Assembly (NCBI GenBank): GCA_021018815.1
Contig: JAITYX010000053.1
Location: 1,116,001-1,180,000, forward strand
DNA length: 64,000 nt
From: Talinum fruticosum
Lineage: Eukaryota; Streptophyta; Magnoliopsida; Caryophyllales; Talinaceae
Reading direction: 5' to 3'
Under the pieces are notes generated by a model. It saw nothing but the letters and a program-made list of their open reading frames with translations. It was not told the origin of the DNA and did no database searches. The translations under genes were made by a program, and so were the position numbers. The number at the start of each line of letters is the position of its first letter. The first letter of the stretch is position 1. This document shows, in pieces, positions 46,321 to 58,589 of this stretch.

Positions 46321-47490
46321 AACTGAAATTTGCCAAGTTATTAAGGGTATTCCTCTACCTTCTCATGACATTGAGTACGCTCGTTTGCTCGGGGCTTGTC
46401 CAAGTAGCGTTAAGTTCACTTCCAAGTTTGCTACTTGGAATGCCCATAATATTCCTGCTAGCTTATAAAGATGGGACTTTACATGGATTTAGAGTATGGA
46501 TTTGATGCCTAAGTTAAAAATATTCATGTGGCAATTAGGCCACAATGATCCGCCAAGTGGGATAATCTAGCTAAGTGAGGGCTTAATATTGACACCATTT
46601 GCCCAATTTATTGGATGTAGAGTGAAACAATTGATCATCTTTTTCTCAATGCCCCGATGTTTTGGAATTAGGGGACATAGCCTTTCGGCACAAGTGGCTG
46701 AAGGTGAATGTGAATCATCCGGAGTATTCCTCCTTGCCCAATATTATCTCGGCATTTAGATCTCTCGAGAAAACTAACTCAAATGATACGTATGATTAAT
46801 TTCTTATGGAGCCCGTGGAAAGGCCGGAATGATGTGATTTTTAATAATAGAACTTTCAACCAAGTTGCTATTTTTATTCGGGCCAAATCATCCTGGGCTG
46901 AATGGAGATCTAAGTGCGGATTGGATCAACTCTTCAATCCCTCTTCTCCTCCCCTCCAATGATTTTCAGCTAGTTTGTTGGCACAAACCTCCTGGTGAAT
47001 TTATCAAATTCAACTTTTATGGTTCGAGGTCAACTTCGCGTCGGGAGGGTTCATGATCGTAGGCTGGGATGGTAGATTTCTCCAAGTAGGGCATACTTAT
47101 ATGGGGTCTTCTTCAATCCTTGTTGCGAAGCTACCGCCATGAGAGATTGTGTTGAAGTTATGGTTCAGGCTGGCTTTTGTTCCATCTTCTTGGAAGGAGA
47201 CAACTTAACAGTTATCAAAGCGAGTTACAAGTGAAATTGAGGTTCCATGGAAGATCCATACGCTAATTCAAGATATTTGGTGCTTTCTCCGAAGATGCAA
47301 TCATAGTTATTAACCACACGTATAGAGAAGGAAATCGTGTAATCGATCGGGTAACCAAGTTTAGCCTTGGTGTTTCTTTTAATTTAGTTTGGTCCGTTGT
47401 TTCTTCCTCTTCCCTTCATTTCATTTTAATGGAGGACAACTCATATACAACCCTTGCGAGAAGGACTACCTGCTAGTTGTTGTATTTATC
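46321..47490 (+). pseudogene. LINE zf-RVT remainder and RNase H domain
   Basis: After the copia element the text resumes with a zf-RVT block (LPSHDIEYARLLGA-type, then MPKLKIFMWQLGHNDPP near 46505). A plant LINE RNase H follows: GEFIKFNF(Y)GS, MIVGWDGRFLQVG, LEGDNLTVIK (47190-47220) and INHTYREGNRVIDRV (47310-47350). The terminal RNase H tail is usual in plant L1 elements. Broken by stops. Confidence 0.8.
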
Positions 47491-47505
47491 TTTTTTAAAA
47501 AAACA

Positions 47506-47804
47506 AGTAAAGTTAAAATCTTTATTATACCTTAAAAGAATCCAATTATCTTACTACTCATTTACAATATTGTAAAATTTTTGCACCAAAAACGATATTA
47601 TAAGTTTTAATATTCTCACGCCATTTTAGACAATGTATTTCAGAAATCCAAAAAAAAAAAAAAATCTCAATCTCCCTCCTTTTTAAGTGTGGACTATTAT
47701 TTTTCTTTGTTTTTTTGGCACGTAACTATAATAATTAACTGATACTATCATATACTTCATTTTATGTAGAAACTAAAAAGGTACAAATGTTCTAGTCACT
47801 TCTA

Positions 47805-47883
<79 letters not shown>

Positions 47884-48059
47884 GGTAAAATGTAAATTAT
47901 CATTGCTTGTCCAAATCAAACACGATCACAATATTTATCATTTCTGGACATTCCCCAGAATGTGCTTGTGTCACTTCAGATTTTATATTTTACTAAGTAT
48001 ATCACAACTACACTCTATGACAAGCAAAAAGCATCCTTAGCTGAACCTGTATGAATTCT
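47506..48059. other. Intergenic stretch with long (ATT)n microsatellite
   Basis: It lies between the two opposite-facing LINEs. It contains an A14 run (about 47651-47664) and the (ATT)n array at 47805-47882. No gene. Confidence 0.7.
47805..47882. repeat. (ATT)26 microsatellite
   Basis: Uninterrupted trinucleotide array. Confidence 0.97.
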
Positions 48060-48149
48060 CCTATTCCTTTCTCTTTAACAATGATAAATCACAGCAGCTA
48101 TAGCAAGGAGAATATATGTTTTGTTTTTTATGCAATACTTACAGTTCAG

Positions 48150-48947
48150 TGACCATTGAATCCAATCAACTTTCCCTCGTTATTGCAATCTGGTATGCGC
48201 AGCAGGTCTTCCATAATTCTAGTGCTAACAGTAGTTGTGTATATGGGCATTCAAAGAACATTTGAGAATGGGTCTCTAACTCATTGCACAACACATATTC
48301 TGGTTCACAATACATTTTCATTCCATTTAGCCTATCTCTGGTCAAAAGCTTTTGGTGCATTACTATAACCAGAGAATGAAGGAGAACTTTGGTATTTTCC
48401 TCTTGTGCCGCAGTAGTTGGTACCAAGCCATATTAGGCCCTTTGATCTTCGGCAAATTATACCCAAACTTGTGGGTATAATTGCCATCAATAGTGAGTAG
48501 CCATTGCCCAATTTCAGTATTAAAACCTGCTTGCATTGAATCCCAAGCTTTGAGCAGTTTCTTCCATGCCCAACTTGCTTTAGATGTTACCTTAGCTTGC
48601 CATATTATTTTATCTTTGAGGTAATAATGATGCACCCATTTAATCCATAGGCTTTCTTTACCTCGAGCAATCTGCCAAACCAGCTTTATAATAACTGCAA
48701 TATTCCGTTTTACTGAATCTCTTATCCCTAAATCACCCTCCTTCTTTGGAGTGCAAACTATTGTCCAGGCTACCAATGGCATCCCCGTGTCATTCTCTGA
48801 TCCCCTTATAAGAAATTCCTGTATATTTGGTCTACCCTTTCTATTATTGCTTTGGGAAGATTGAACATTTGGCTCTAATAATATGTGATAACTTTGAAAA
48901 ACTGAATTTATCAGCTGAACTTTCCCAACATAGGTCAATTTCTTCAT
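48150..48947 (-). pseudogene. LINE zf-RVT and C-terminal region
   Basis: A 194-codon open stretch (KKLTYVGKVQLINSVFQSYH, KEGDLGIRDSVKRNIAVIIK, IARGKESLWIKWVHHYYLK, WAWKKLLKAWDSMQAG) overlaps a second frame with RLNGMKMYCEPEYVLCNELE and THSQMFFECPY, the zf-RVT zinc-binding block. One frameshift separates them. Confidence 0.85.
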
Positions 48948-49129
48948 TGGCCAACCTCTATTCTTGCTAAAATCTTCTCAGTCAGTATTTAGCAATCATT
49001 TCTGGTTAGCCTTTGTGGCTTCATAGGCACTCCCAGGTATCTAAATGAAAGATTTCCTTCTTGAAACTGTGTAATTTCAAGCAGTTTAGCTGCAGTTTCT
49101 CTGTCAATGCCAGCAAACACTGTTTGAAG

Positions 49130-50260
49130 TTTAATTCACTTCCAATCCTGTGCAGTGTGAAAAATATGCCAAGGCAGCCATTAAGAATTTGACACAAGAA
49201 GTATCTGCTCTATAAAACACTAACAGATCATCAGCAAAGCTAAAAGAGCAAAGGTTCACCCCCATGACAACCTGGATGAAATCTGAAGTCATTCTATGCT
49301 GTAGCAATTTTGAAGCCCTATGTCAGTACTCCATTATCAATACAAATTGCAAAGGTGACATTGGTTCACCTCACGTTAGCCCTCTTTTGCTACCAAAGAA
49401 GCCAAACAACTCTCCCTTCAATTTCACTAAGAATGTAGCAGAGGTGATGCATGTCATGATATAACTCACAAATGTGGAGGGAAATCCATACTCTAACTGT
49501 ATATACTCCAAAAAATTCCAAGTGACTGTATCATAAGCCTTCCTTAAATCTAATTTCATACTGCATCTAGGAGAATCACCTTTCCTATGATACATTTTGA
49601 TAAGATCTTCACAAATGAGAACATTATGCAATATAGATCTATTTTGCACAAATGCAACATGGGAATCATGCACCAGCCGAAGCAAAACTAGTTTGAGCTT
49701 TTCATATAATAATTTTGTGATGCACTTATATATAGAATTATATTTTCAATTACGAATCAAGAAATATCAATAAATAAAATAAAAAGAATGACTTCTTCCT
49801 TTTCTTTCTGCAATTACGAATCAAGAAATATCAATAAGATTAAAAAAAGAATGACTTCTTCCTTTTCTTTCTATGAAAATTTTGAAATAAAACAAATTTC
49901 ATGCTCCCTTTTTACATTTTTACAACATGCTATTGGTCCCAAGGGTAGGATTAGGAACTTTTGGTATCATAACCAAAACTATAGTGTTTACTTGGGTTAA
50001 TAGTTTTCTAGTCTCAAAGAATTCCGTGATAGCTGCAAATACGTCTTTGCGAATGATCTCCCAAGTACTCTTAAAAACCGACTTCCATAGCCATCTGGTC
50101 CAGGGAATTTCTCATTCTCTATGTTGAACATTGCTTCTTTAATCTCCTTATGTGTAACTCCCTTCATAACTTGAGCTTTCTGTTCGGTTGTAAAGCGATT
50201 ACCTTACAGGTGTAACTTCTTCTTCAAGTTTACCCCTGTTGCTTGAATACCGAGAAACTT
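49130..50260 (-). pseudogene. LINE reverse transcriptase
   Basis: VTHKEIKEAMFNIENEKFPG then PDGYGSRF (50155-50090) begin the RT. VAFVQNRSILHNVLICEDLI, SMKLDLRKAYDTVTWNFLEY (49583-49500) and GELFGFFGSKRGLT(QG) follow. FADDLLVFYRADTS (49240-49195) carries the catalytic ADD. A region at about 49690-49930 with a tandem duplication replaces part of the fingers domain. Confidence 0.85.
49748..49875. repeat. 64 bp tandem duplication in the LINE
   Basis: AATTACGAATCAAGAAATAT starts both copies (49748 and 49812); both end with GAATGACTTCTTCCTTTTCT and TTC. They differ by a few bases in the A-rich middle. Confidence 0.9.
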
Positions 50261-50399
50261 TTGGAAATGATCCACAAGAATGTTGCTAGTTTCTTGTTTA
50301 TGATAGATAAGCTCTCCAACTTGATTCTTCATGGCTTTAATACCATTTGTGTAGTTCCTTTATGATAAGCTTGCATAAAAGAAAGTTGTGTTCTCATCA

Positions 50400-51110
50400 C
50401 CATATTTCAGCCAATCCACCTTTGTTTTTTGCTTAAGATAGGACTTTTAAGCTTGTAGCAAAACCGATACTTCGCATTAGCTTCTTGTTCCTCTTTATAC
50501 AAATCCTGCTGGGTAGGATAAACATGGATTGCTTCCTGGATTTTGTGCAAAGCTTGTTGTTCCCTTGTGATTTGTTGTCTAATATCTCCCAAACTTTTCT
50601 TTATTTAGGTCCTTTAGGGCTGGCTTCAATTTTTTCAATTTTGTGACCAAGCTGGTACATCTTTGTGCTCGTAATCTCACGTTTCCAAGTGTTTTTCACA
50701 ATGATCTTGAACTCGGGGAGTTGTGACCACATATTGAAATATGTAAAGTACTTCTTTTTGAATAAGAACCTTGAGCGAGTGTGCAATAGTAAAGGGCAAG
50801 GGTCGGATATATCCTTTGGTAAAACTTCATAATATACTTGAGGAAAATTGTAGATAGTAGCTCCATTCATAAAGATTCTATCTAGTCTCAAAAATATCCT
50901 TGTTGGTCCTTGTTTGTTACTCCAATTAAAAAAATGCCCCGATATGTTTTACTTCCCGTAAGTCACATCTATCCACACAAGTGATAAAATCCTCAATATC
51001 ATCAAATGAGACTTCATCTCCTCCTATTATTTCCTCAATACTGAGCAAACTATTAAAGTCTCGTCCAATAAACCAAGACTCGTAATGTTTGAGCTAAAAA
51101 GAGTCATTAC
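50400..51110 (-). pseudogene. LINE endonuclease C-terminal part and linker
   Basis: Minus-strand text GRDFNSLLSIEEIIGGDEVS (about 51070-51010), then RLDRIFMNGATIYNFPQVYY, LPKDISDPCPLLL (the SDH-type active-site block with His changed) and FKIIVKNTW of the EEP endonuclease that nicks the target. It continues into the alpha-helical linker GDIRQQITREQQALHKIQEA and a QKxxWIG-type motif. Confidence 0.8.
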
Positions 51111-51179
51111 AATATGGGGGGACGGAAGGGGTAATAACTACCAACCCCACAAAGGACAAAAATTATTAATGACTAGTGA

Positions 51180-54100
51180 GAATAGTATGTTCGGAAAACT
51201 ATCACTATAAGTCTAGAATTTAATATGTCGAATCAATAGAACATATTAATAGAATGTACCTAAATATATGGTTGACATCGGTTATTCTTGAGTGATGTGG
51301 TTAGATCTTTGATATTTACACGTAATATTAAGAGAACCCCGAGAATCCCTCCGATCTCACTTTCTCTAATAATGAGATGTTAAGGAGAAATAATTCGTAC
51401 GTATGAAATATGGACCATAACCTATATTGGTACCTATAAACCCTTATAAGGTTTTGGCGTACTATTGTTCCGCCCATAATAAAATAGTGATTGTCCACTG
51501 GTCTTTACACATGTAAAGCCCAAACCCTACTAGATATACATTAACCACCGGGTATCTCTATACCCACTGGGTATCTCAAGATGAGCAGGAAGAAATAACC
51601 ATTGGGTATCTCTATACCTAGATTTTTAAACATGCATTCATCCTATGCTCATCATTAGAGCGGATTATGATCCGATTAGTGAACCTTTATTTGTTTCTCT
51701 TTTGTGTAGATGAATTTCTTGTGTGGAAATTAACCTCATATTTTATAACTTCTCCCGGAGGACATTTATATCTCGAGTCTTGACGTCGATATGTCCCAAC
51801 TCGGAGAATCCCCATGTTATGTCGGGATTCCCGAAATTCTCGAAGATAACTACGTAGGGTACCCTCTTCCTAAGAATGGGCAAGGGGTAAAAGTTTTATA
51901 CTATCTACTTTTAGTCGTATGTTAAAAGTGTCTTGCTAACATGATGAATTTTGTAGTATGACTGGAGCGAGTCTAAACTTATGTCCATCAACCTTCAATC
52001 TACCATTAGGGGTTGCAAGGACTTGTTTACTTGGGAAGATCTTCCAAACATTTCGGGTGAGTCTTAGTTAGTGTGAGTGCTAACTTTATTGAACTTTTAG
52101 TAAATGTGGTAATCGCTCCATTATTTTTATAGTCGTCGATACTTTCGAAGCGTGGCCTTACACACCTGCACTTAGGCCTAGTTTTTCCAGTGCTGAGCCT
52201 AGCTTTTCGAGGATTGTATGGATATCATGCCTCTCTATGCACTTGATTGTCACGGTAACCTGTTCAATTTCCACCGGATGCCCTATAGTGGGCCTTCTCA
52301 TGGAGCTTCCAATCTTCTTGGGATTATGGGGCTAGGTCTTCGCAAGCCGGTGGGGACGGACGATTTTCCACGTCCATCTCGGAGCATTTCGGCAACTACA
52401 TCTTTGATGACGCCTCCGATGATGAAAATTAATCGACTCCTTATAGGGTGATTTTGTTAGTTTTTTAATGGTTAGTAATATTTTGGTCTGTATGCAAATG
52501 GGATGAGTGCAATGACTCAATTCTAAAATGCTTTCTTTTATTTATATGATGTAAAAATTCTACGAAAAATTGCAAAGACAAATAAGAAAAAAGATTTGCA
52601 CTAGCCTCCATTCCCGCCAAAAGAAAATAATAATAAAATTGAAAATACAAAATGTAAGTGCACGGTCCAAGCAGAAAACTAAATTGGCCCAAGGATTGCT
52701 CGGACCGAAAAGGAAATGGACTAGCAGGTTTGGAAGGCACCGGCTAAGCGCATGCTCGAGTTTCGGGCGGTCTTCGGTGGCGTGGCGAGGCAAGACTTTG
52801 AACCCGGAGACTGTTATAAAAGGAAACTACAACCGATTACCGAAAATCATACCTTCCAAACCTCCATTCTGCAACTTCTTCGAAAAACAGTTCCTAAGAG
52901 AATTACCCAGTGGCTTCAATTCTTTTTCCACTTTAAAGATGAACTTCATAACCGAATTGTCCCATTGGATGCACGAGATGACATATGTTGATAGGGTAGG
53001 GCTCTCCCACTATACTCGAACACCCTGTTAAGCATTCGGCAAGTGTATTGGACTTTCTTAAAAGCTACTGCGACTTTTTGGGATCCGCATTATAATGTCT
53101 TTAGGTTTGGGGATAAGGAGTTATGCCCCTACCCGAAGAATTTGATTCCATCCTAGGCATTCAACGTCGGACTAAACTTGTGATGCCGACATCCTCCACC
53201 AATATGCATAAGACATACAAGCGCCTGCTAAAGCTAACCAATAGGAATCGACTTGAATTCTTATTAGGGATGAGGTGCATTAAATGAACCTCGCTAAAGC
53301 ATTATCGTCACTGCACTCTTCAAGGCTTGCCCAGATTCAAAGAAGTCGAGCTATAATTACCTTCCCGATAGGTGGTTTCCTATTAGTGAGAGGCCACGAG
53401 GACATGGCTCTTCGCTGCATTGCTGAGTTTCATTGAGCAGTTGGAGGATCAATGCTTTCTAACTCCGCCGATCGTTGATGAGACCATCATAGAGCTAGAC
53501 CTGGTTGAAGAAAATCCAAACGAGGACTTCGCGAGCAGCCCCTATTATTGCGAGTAAGTAGAAAACAATACACTAGAAACTAGCCGGCGAGGCTAGGTTG
53601 GCAGCACCGCCAAGAGGCGACTATTCTGTCATCGTTGAGACCGAAAAGTCTCACTTTTTCACTCTCTTTTTCTTTATTTTTGATTTTGTTCCTGTCAAAC
53701 CATTAATAAGAATGAATTCAATCATGCAAGACTCTTACTAATTTTTCTATCTATTGTGTGCATATCTAGTTGGTGGAGCACCTTCACCTAATGTAAGCTG
53801 CGGCAAATGTGGACCTGTACCTAGCTACACAATTATGTCGGCGAAGCGAAGGAGTGTTTTTACCGACCATTCCGCTTCTTGGTGGGAGGCTTGGTTTAGA
53901 GCCGAGAATCCCATTGAATGGTACATTAAGCACTGCAAAATGTCCCACTTTAGGACACACAAGTGACCAGCACCCTTTGTATGTTTACTCGGGTCTCGAA
54001 AACTAGTATGTACTACTTCCCCGACCGTGTATTGCAGCACATGGGATAAGAATAGGCAATTCCTTACTTGCATTGTGGCTGGCCTACTACTTTTGAACTG

Positions 54101-54520
54101 TTTGCGGGTTTTGGCAGCTCAAGGTGGGTTTCGACATGGCTTGATTACTTGGATGAACCTACCGAAGTTGCTTGAAACATTCATATAAGCGAACTACCAC
54201 AGTTTCCAAATATTATCCGGAATGGATAATAGAAATAGACCCCAAACGACACAAGGCACCGAGAACTCGAGAACGAGATGTCGGAGGAGCTATTCCTACT
54301 GCAACACCCGCTTTAAATTTGAGAAGTGAACCCCGAGATTGACGAACGAGCCCGTAGGAGAGAGGCTAAGGCTAAAGAAGCTGAAGAGAGGAGGGCTCAC
54401 AGGATTAAAGAGTTGAAGAAATGCACACAGGATAATGCAGCTAAGTCTAGCGATTCAAAAGGAAAGAAAGTAAAGATCGATTGGGGCTGAAATTTTAGTG
54501 AGAACTTAGGAAGAAATAAA
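51180..54520 (+). pseudogene. Decayed plus-strand ORF with DUF7745-like text, antisense to the adjacent gypsy pol
   Basis: Spread over three frames. YWTFLKATATFWDPHYNVFR then FGDKELCPYPKN (53045-53145) strongly resembles the FWDP...FRFGxxELCPT block of the plant DUF7745 / plant-mobile-domain-like retroelement proteins. IITFPIGGFLL-like text (53350-53390), SWWEAWFRAENPIEWYI (53877-53928), and a basic, coiled C-terminus (RRAHRIKELKK..., 54380-54480) follow. Upstream segments (51960-52030, YDWSESKLMSINLQSTIRGC) are flanked by GTAAAAG/TTGTAG-like splice sites, hinting at introns. Position and strand, directly beyond the integrase end of a minus-strand Tat-type element, suggest an extra antisense ORF of that element. 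Function unknown. Confidence 0.5.
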
Positions 54521-54989
54521 AATTAGGGAATTTTAGTTTTGCCTCTTTACAACGATTTATATTTCCAAATAGTATGCTTTCCCCCATTTTTCTTAGCTAT
54601 GTATTCAGGTAAGTAGTAGGCTTACCTTATATTAATAAAAGTAAAAATTAAGTTTTATGCTCACTTTTATGCTTTATTTATTTTTATCGCTCACTTAGAG
54701 GAATAAATAATAAATTTGGACCTCCTAATTAGACAGTCCTAAAACTAACAATTAAAAAATTAATTAAACAAATGAACCATCTAATTGGACCCTTGAAAAT
54801 AATAATTAAATACAAGATATTACTAGGGGGATATGTTTGGCCCGGCCGATCTATCGTTGTTCGAGACGGTGGTCGGCGCTGTGTAATGCACGACCTAGTT
54901 GAGCCGAGGCTTAGCTAATCACGGGTTTTTCTTAGTATCATGCTAAACATAGTATTTTTGTAGTTGATCCAAGTTTGTATACTTAAAAA

Positions 54990-55900
54990 TCTCTTCATCG
55001 TCTAAATAAGTCAATTTAAGCTGCTCCTCTTGGCAGTATTTGATTAAGTACAAATGGGCCTTGCCAATTGGGCTTAAATTTTCCTCGAGGATCTTGAATT
55101 AGTGCCCTAATCTCCTTAAGGACCAAATCCCCAATCTGTAGATTATGAGGCTTCACTTTCTTAATAAAATTCCATTGATATGCGTGCTTGGTATATTTGG
55201 ATATTATGTAAAGCGTTGAAGCGTCTTTCATCTAGCAACATTAACTCTTCGTAGCATGCCTTAGCCCGTTACGCTTCGGGAATATGACTTTCCGTAATGA
55301 TCCGTAGTGAAGGAATGACAATTTCTATTGGATGGACTGCTTCCATGCCATACACTATGGAGTAGGGTGTTGCTCCCATTGAGGCCCTAATGGAGGTTCG
55401 GTAGCCCCATAAAGCAAAGGGCAACTTGTCGGGCCAATCCTTATAGGCGACAACCATCTTCTCCACTATCTTACGAATATTTTTATTAGCGGATCGACCG
55501 CTCCATTGCTCCGAGGGCGATAGGGAGAAAACTTGTGATGCTTAATCTTGTATTTGTCTAACAAATCTGCTACTTTTTTCTTGAAGTGTCTACCATGATC
55601 ACTAATGAGTTTATGGGGCACCCCATATCGACGAGATAATATTCCGATGGATGAACTTTGCTACATGGTCGACATTCGGGTTGTATAAGAGGCCGCTTCA
55701 ACCGACTTGGTAAAGTAGTCAAGTTCTACTAGCACAAATTCGTGACGACCCGTTCCTTCAGGGGTAACTTTGCCAATAATGTCAATGCCCCAAATTGATA
55801 TTGGCCAAGGTGATGCAAGTGCCGTTAAGAAAGATGGTGGCTGGTACTGCAAGTTTGCATACACTTGACAGGTTATGACATTTCATAACAAATTCATGGC
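54990..55900 (-). pseudogene. Gypsy integrase core and C-terminal part
   Basis: WPISIWGIDIIGKVTPEGTG (55800-55740) with VLVELDYFTKSVEAASY (the D,D of the integrase core). Then come DKLPFALWGYRTSIRASMGA and TPYSIVYGMEAVHPIEI (55440-55320), and near the C-terminus LQIGDLVLKEIRALIQDPRG and KFKPNWQGPFVL (55150-55050). Frameshifts near 55470-55660. Confidence 0.85.
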
Positions 55901-56219
55901 AGTCCACTGCCATGGTCGACCGATAGTATCCTAACCTCTAAATTTTGAAACCAACATTCTTCCATTCATATGGTGTCCGCATTCACCACCATGAATATTA
56001 GTCATGATGCACTCTACTTCATGTTAATTGACACAAAGTAGGCTAATTCCTATGTTGGTTTTCTTGTACAATTGTCCTTGGTTGATGAAGAATTGAGCTG
56101 CCAGCATATGGATGACTGGTTGAGCTCTAGGTGTGGAGTCCGATGGGTATTCTTGGTTTTCCAAGTACTTGATATATGTCATAGTACCAACTGGTTTGGT
56201 TAGTACTAGACATTTCAAG

Positions 56220-57100
56220 TGTTTATATGTGTGCAGAGTTGACTCCTTCGTTTTATATGAATGTGCATTGAATGAATGTCACTAAGGATATTAATCATGG
56301 ATGCCAATTTAGCTAAAGCATCCACGAATTGGTTGTCATCCCTAGGAAGGTTTGTGTATGATATTCTTTCAAAGTGTTTCCCTAATTTGATCGGATGTGC
56401 ACGGTATGGTGCCAAGGCTTCACTATGTACCTTCCACTTTTGTGAGATCCGATTAACAATAAGACTTGAGTCACTGAAAACCCCGATGTTCTTGGCTCCA
56501 ACTTCTATAGCAGCTTGAAGTCCCGTGATGTATGCCTCGTACTCTGTAGCATTGTTGGTGACCTCAAAATCTAACTTGACTGAAATGGGAGTAGGTGCTC
56601 CCTTTGGCGAGACTAGAAGGATCCCTACTCCAAAGCCCTTCGATTAGAAGCGCCATCAAAGCACATTGTCCACATGTCGACGTCCATTTGTAGAATGTTT
56701 TCATCCGGGAAGTTGAGGTGTTCGAGTCGCGATTCAGCTATAGGTAGATCGACTAGGAATTCGACATTGCCCTTCCTTTGATTGCTTTCGAGGGACATAC
56801 TTGAGTTCGAATTATGACAACATGACTGTCATGTCCGGCTATGTTGCTACTAATGGTTGGTTGCTCAAGAATGTACTTGATGGGATCTATCGGTGCTACT
56901 ACATGTATTTCGTGTGAACCAACATGTAGTGTCCGAGCTTCTTGGTAGCCCGGACTAAGACCAATGATGTCTTCTCTAATGACGTGTACCTAGTCTCGTA
57001 ATCTAATAATTTCTTGCTTAGATAATATATTGCGTATTCTTCCTTTTTGTCCCGTTGGGGTGGAACCGATACTAGTGGATTAGCCAAACACTCTTTAACC
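56220..57100 (-). pseudogene. Gypsy RT-linked and second RNase H region
   Basis: EYAIYYLSKKLLDYETRYTS and LVRATKKLGHYML (57040-56910) form the end of the RT-associated RNase H. At 56660-56250: CFDGAS, NNATEYEAYITGLQAAIEVG, then SDSSLIVNRIS and YTNLPRDDNQFVDALAKLAS, a second RNase H domain carried by Tat-type elements. Stops present. Confidence 0.8.
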
Positions 57101-57104
57101 TTCT

Positions 57105-58080
57105 CTAATGCTTTTTCGCACTCATCAACCCGAGATAGGCTCGGATCCTTTTTTTATGCTTCTTGAAGATGGGTTCACGACCCATAGTCGGTTTTGATAT
57201 GAAACGACTAATGTCATCGTAAATGTCCCGGAAACCTCGTATCTCCTTTTCCGTCTTTGGTGGTGGGATCTCTTGGATGGCTTTGATCTTGGATGGATCA
57301 ACTTTGATTCCTATAAGACTAACCACATCGTCTAACAGTTTTCCTGAGGTTACCCCAAAGGCACACTTTTGTGGGTTAAGGCGCATGTCGTACTTTCTTA
57401 GTCTTTCGTAGAATTTTCTAAGGCTAAGTAACCGCCCTGCCTCTATCCTTGGACTTGATGATCATGTCATCCACGTAGACTTGAACTTACTTATGTATCA
57501 TGTTGTGCGAGTACTTGTTGTGGCTGTCCTCCGATATGTAGCTCCTGCATGCTTAAGCCTAAATGGCATTACCACATAACAATGACGTCTCCTATTGAGT
57601 GATGAAGGTCGTCCGTCTTCTCCATATCTTCTTTAGCCATCTTCACCTGGTTATACCCAAGCATAGCCGTCCATGAACAAGAGTAAGGCATGCCCTGCTG
57701 TATTATCTACGAGGATGTCGATAAAGGGTAGCGAGAAATCATCTTTACGGCTTGCCTTGTTCAAATCCTTGAAGTCTACACACATTCGGAACCCGCCATC
57801 TTTCTTCGTAACAGGCACTATGTTTGCTATCCACTAAGGGTAGTGGACCACTTTGATGAACCTGGCTTCTAATTGCTTTTGGACCTCTTCCTTAATTTTC
57901 AATGCCCATTCAGGTTTCATCCTCCCGAGCTTTTGCTTAACCGACTTGGTGTCTTCGTAGAGTGGAATTCTATGTACCGCTATACTTGGATCTATCCCCG
58001 ACATGTCTTTGTAGGATCATGCAAAGACATCTATGAATTCGGTAAGGAGCAAAGTGAATTGCGTATGCTCCTCCGGATTT
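57105..58080 (-). pseudogene. Gypsy reverse transcriptase
   Basis: Minus-strand text KLGRMKPEWALKIKEEVQKQ, WIANIVPVTKKDGGFRMCVD, FKDLNKASRKDDFSLPFIDI (57800-57715), VQVYVDDMIIKSKDRG (57492-57445, catalytic DD) and MRLNPQKCAFGVTSGKLL. Then comes GIKVDPSKIKAIQEIPPPKT (57312-57253). Broken by frameshifts between blocks. Confidence 0.85.
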
Positions 58081-58547
58081 AATGTTTTCCCAATTTTGAC
58101 CTCTTAGGGTTAATCAACCGATCCTAGAGTAACTATTATTGTTTCCTCTATTACTTGTTGAGCAATTTTCATGATCTTCCATAACTTTTATTAATTCTTT
58201 TGGGATTTCTTGTTCATCATTAGAGGCAAAACCATTAAAAATAGGAGAAGGCAAAGAGCAAGCGGAAAGGTTTATCTTATTGAATAAGGAAATGAGTACA
58301 CTAGACTCGAAACAATAATTATAAAATTGGAAATTGCGGAACTAGAAGATGAACTAATAGAATTGGAAACAAAAATAACGACCCTAGTGCTAGACTCAAG
58401 AATGGGATACTCTCCTAAGCTAACGAGCAAATTCTCGGCCCTTCTCAAGCATCGACCCACGTAATATGCTTGGACCCTTCAGCGAATTCCACTCTAGGTT
58501 CTTCTCCTGTCCAAACAGCAGACCGAAGATATTGCTCCGGCTAGATT
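58081..58547 (-). other. Spacer of the gypsy pol up to the CACTA insertion
   Basis: Low-similarity, stop-rich DNA upstream of RT on the minus strand. It ends with GAEEP-like text (EEPRVEFAEGSKHITWV) next to the ATT target duplication at 58545-58547. Confidence 0.5.
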
Positions 58548-58589
58548 CACTACAAGAAAATAGGGCTATATTCGACGCTTTTTGGCCCA

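Larger units (their letters stand above)
34590..47505 (+). mobile_element. L1-type LINE, plus strand, split by a copia element
   Basis: Segment one (34590-36427) covers the linker, reverse transcriptase and the start of the zf-RVT region. Segment two (46321-47505) covers the rest of zf-RVT and an RNase H domain, ending near an A-rich tail (about 47490). Removing the copia element together with one CTCCC makes the frame continue as STFLP then TEICQVIKGIPLP. The 5' part, including the endonuclease, is absent, as in typical 5'-truncated LINEs. Confidence 0.85.
48060..51110 (-). mobile_element. L1-type LINE, minus strand, 5'-truncated
   Basis: In minus-strand order: the end of the endonuclease (51110-50600), RT (50260-49130), and the zf-RVT region (48947-48150). 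A 64 bp tandem duplication and non-LINE-like DNA (49690-49930) interrupt the RT. It runs opposite to the LINE at 34590-47505 and is a distinct family by sequence. The RNase H domain of the other LINE is not seen here. Confidence 0.85.
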
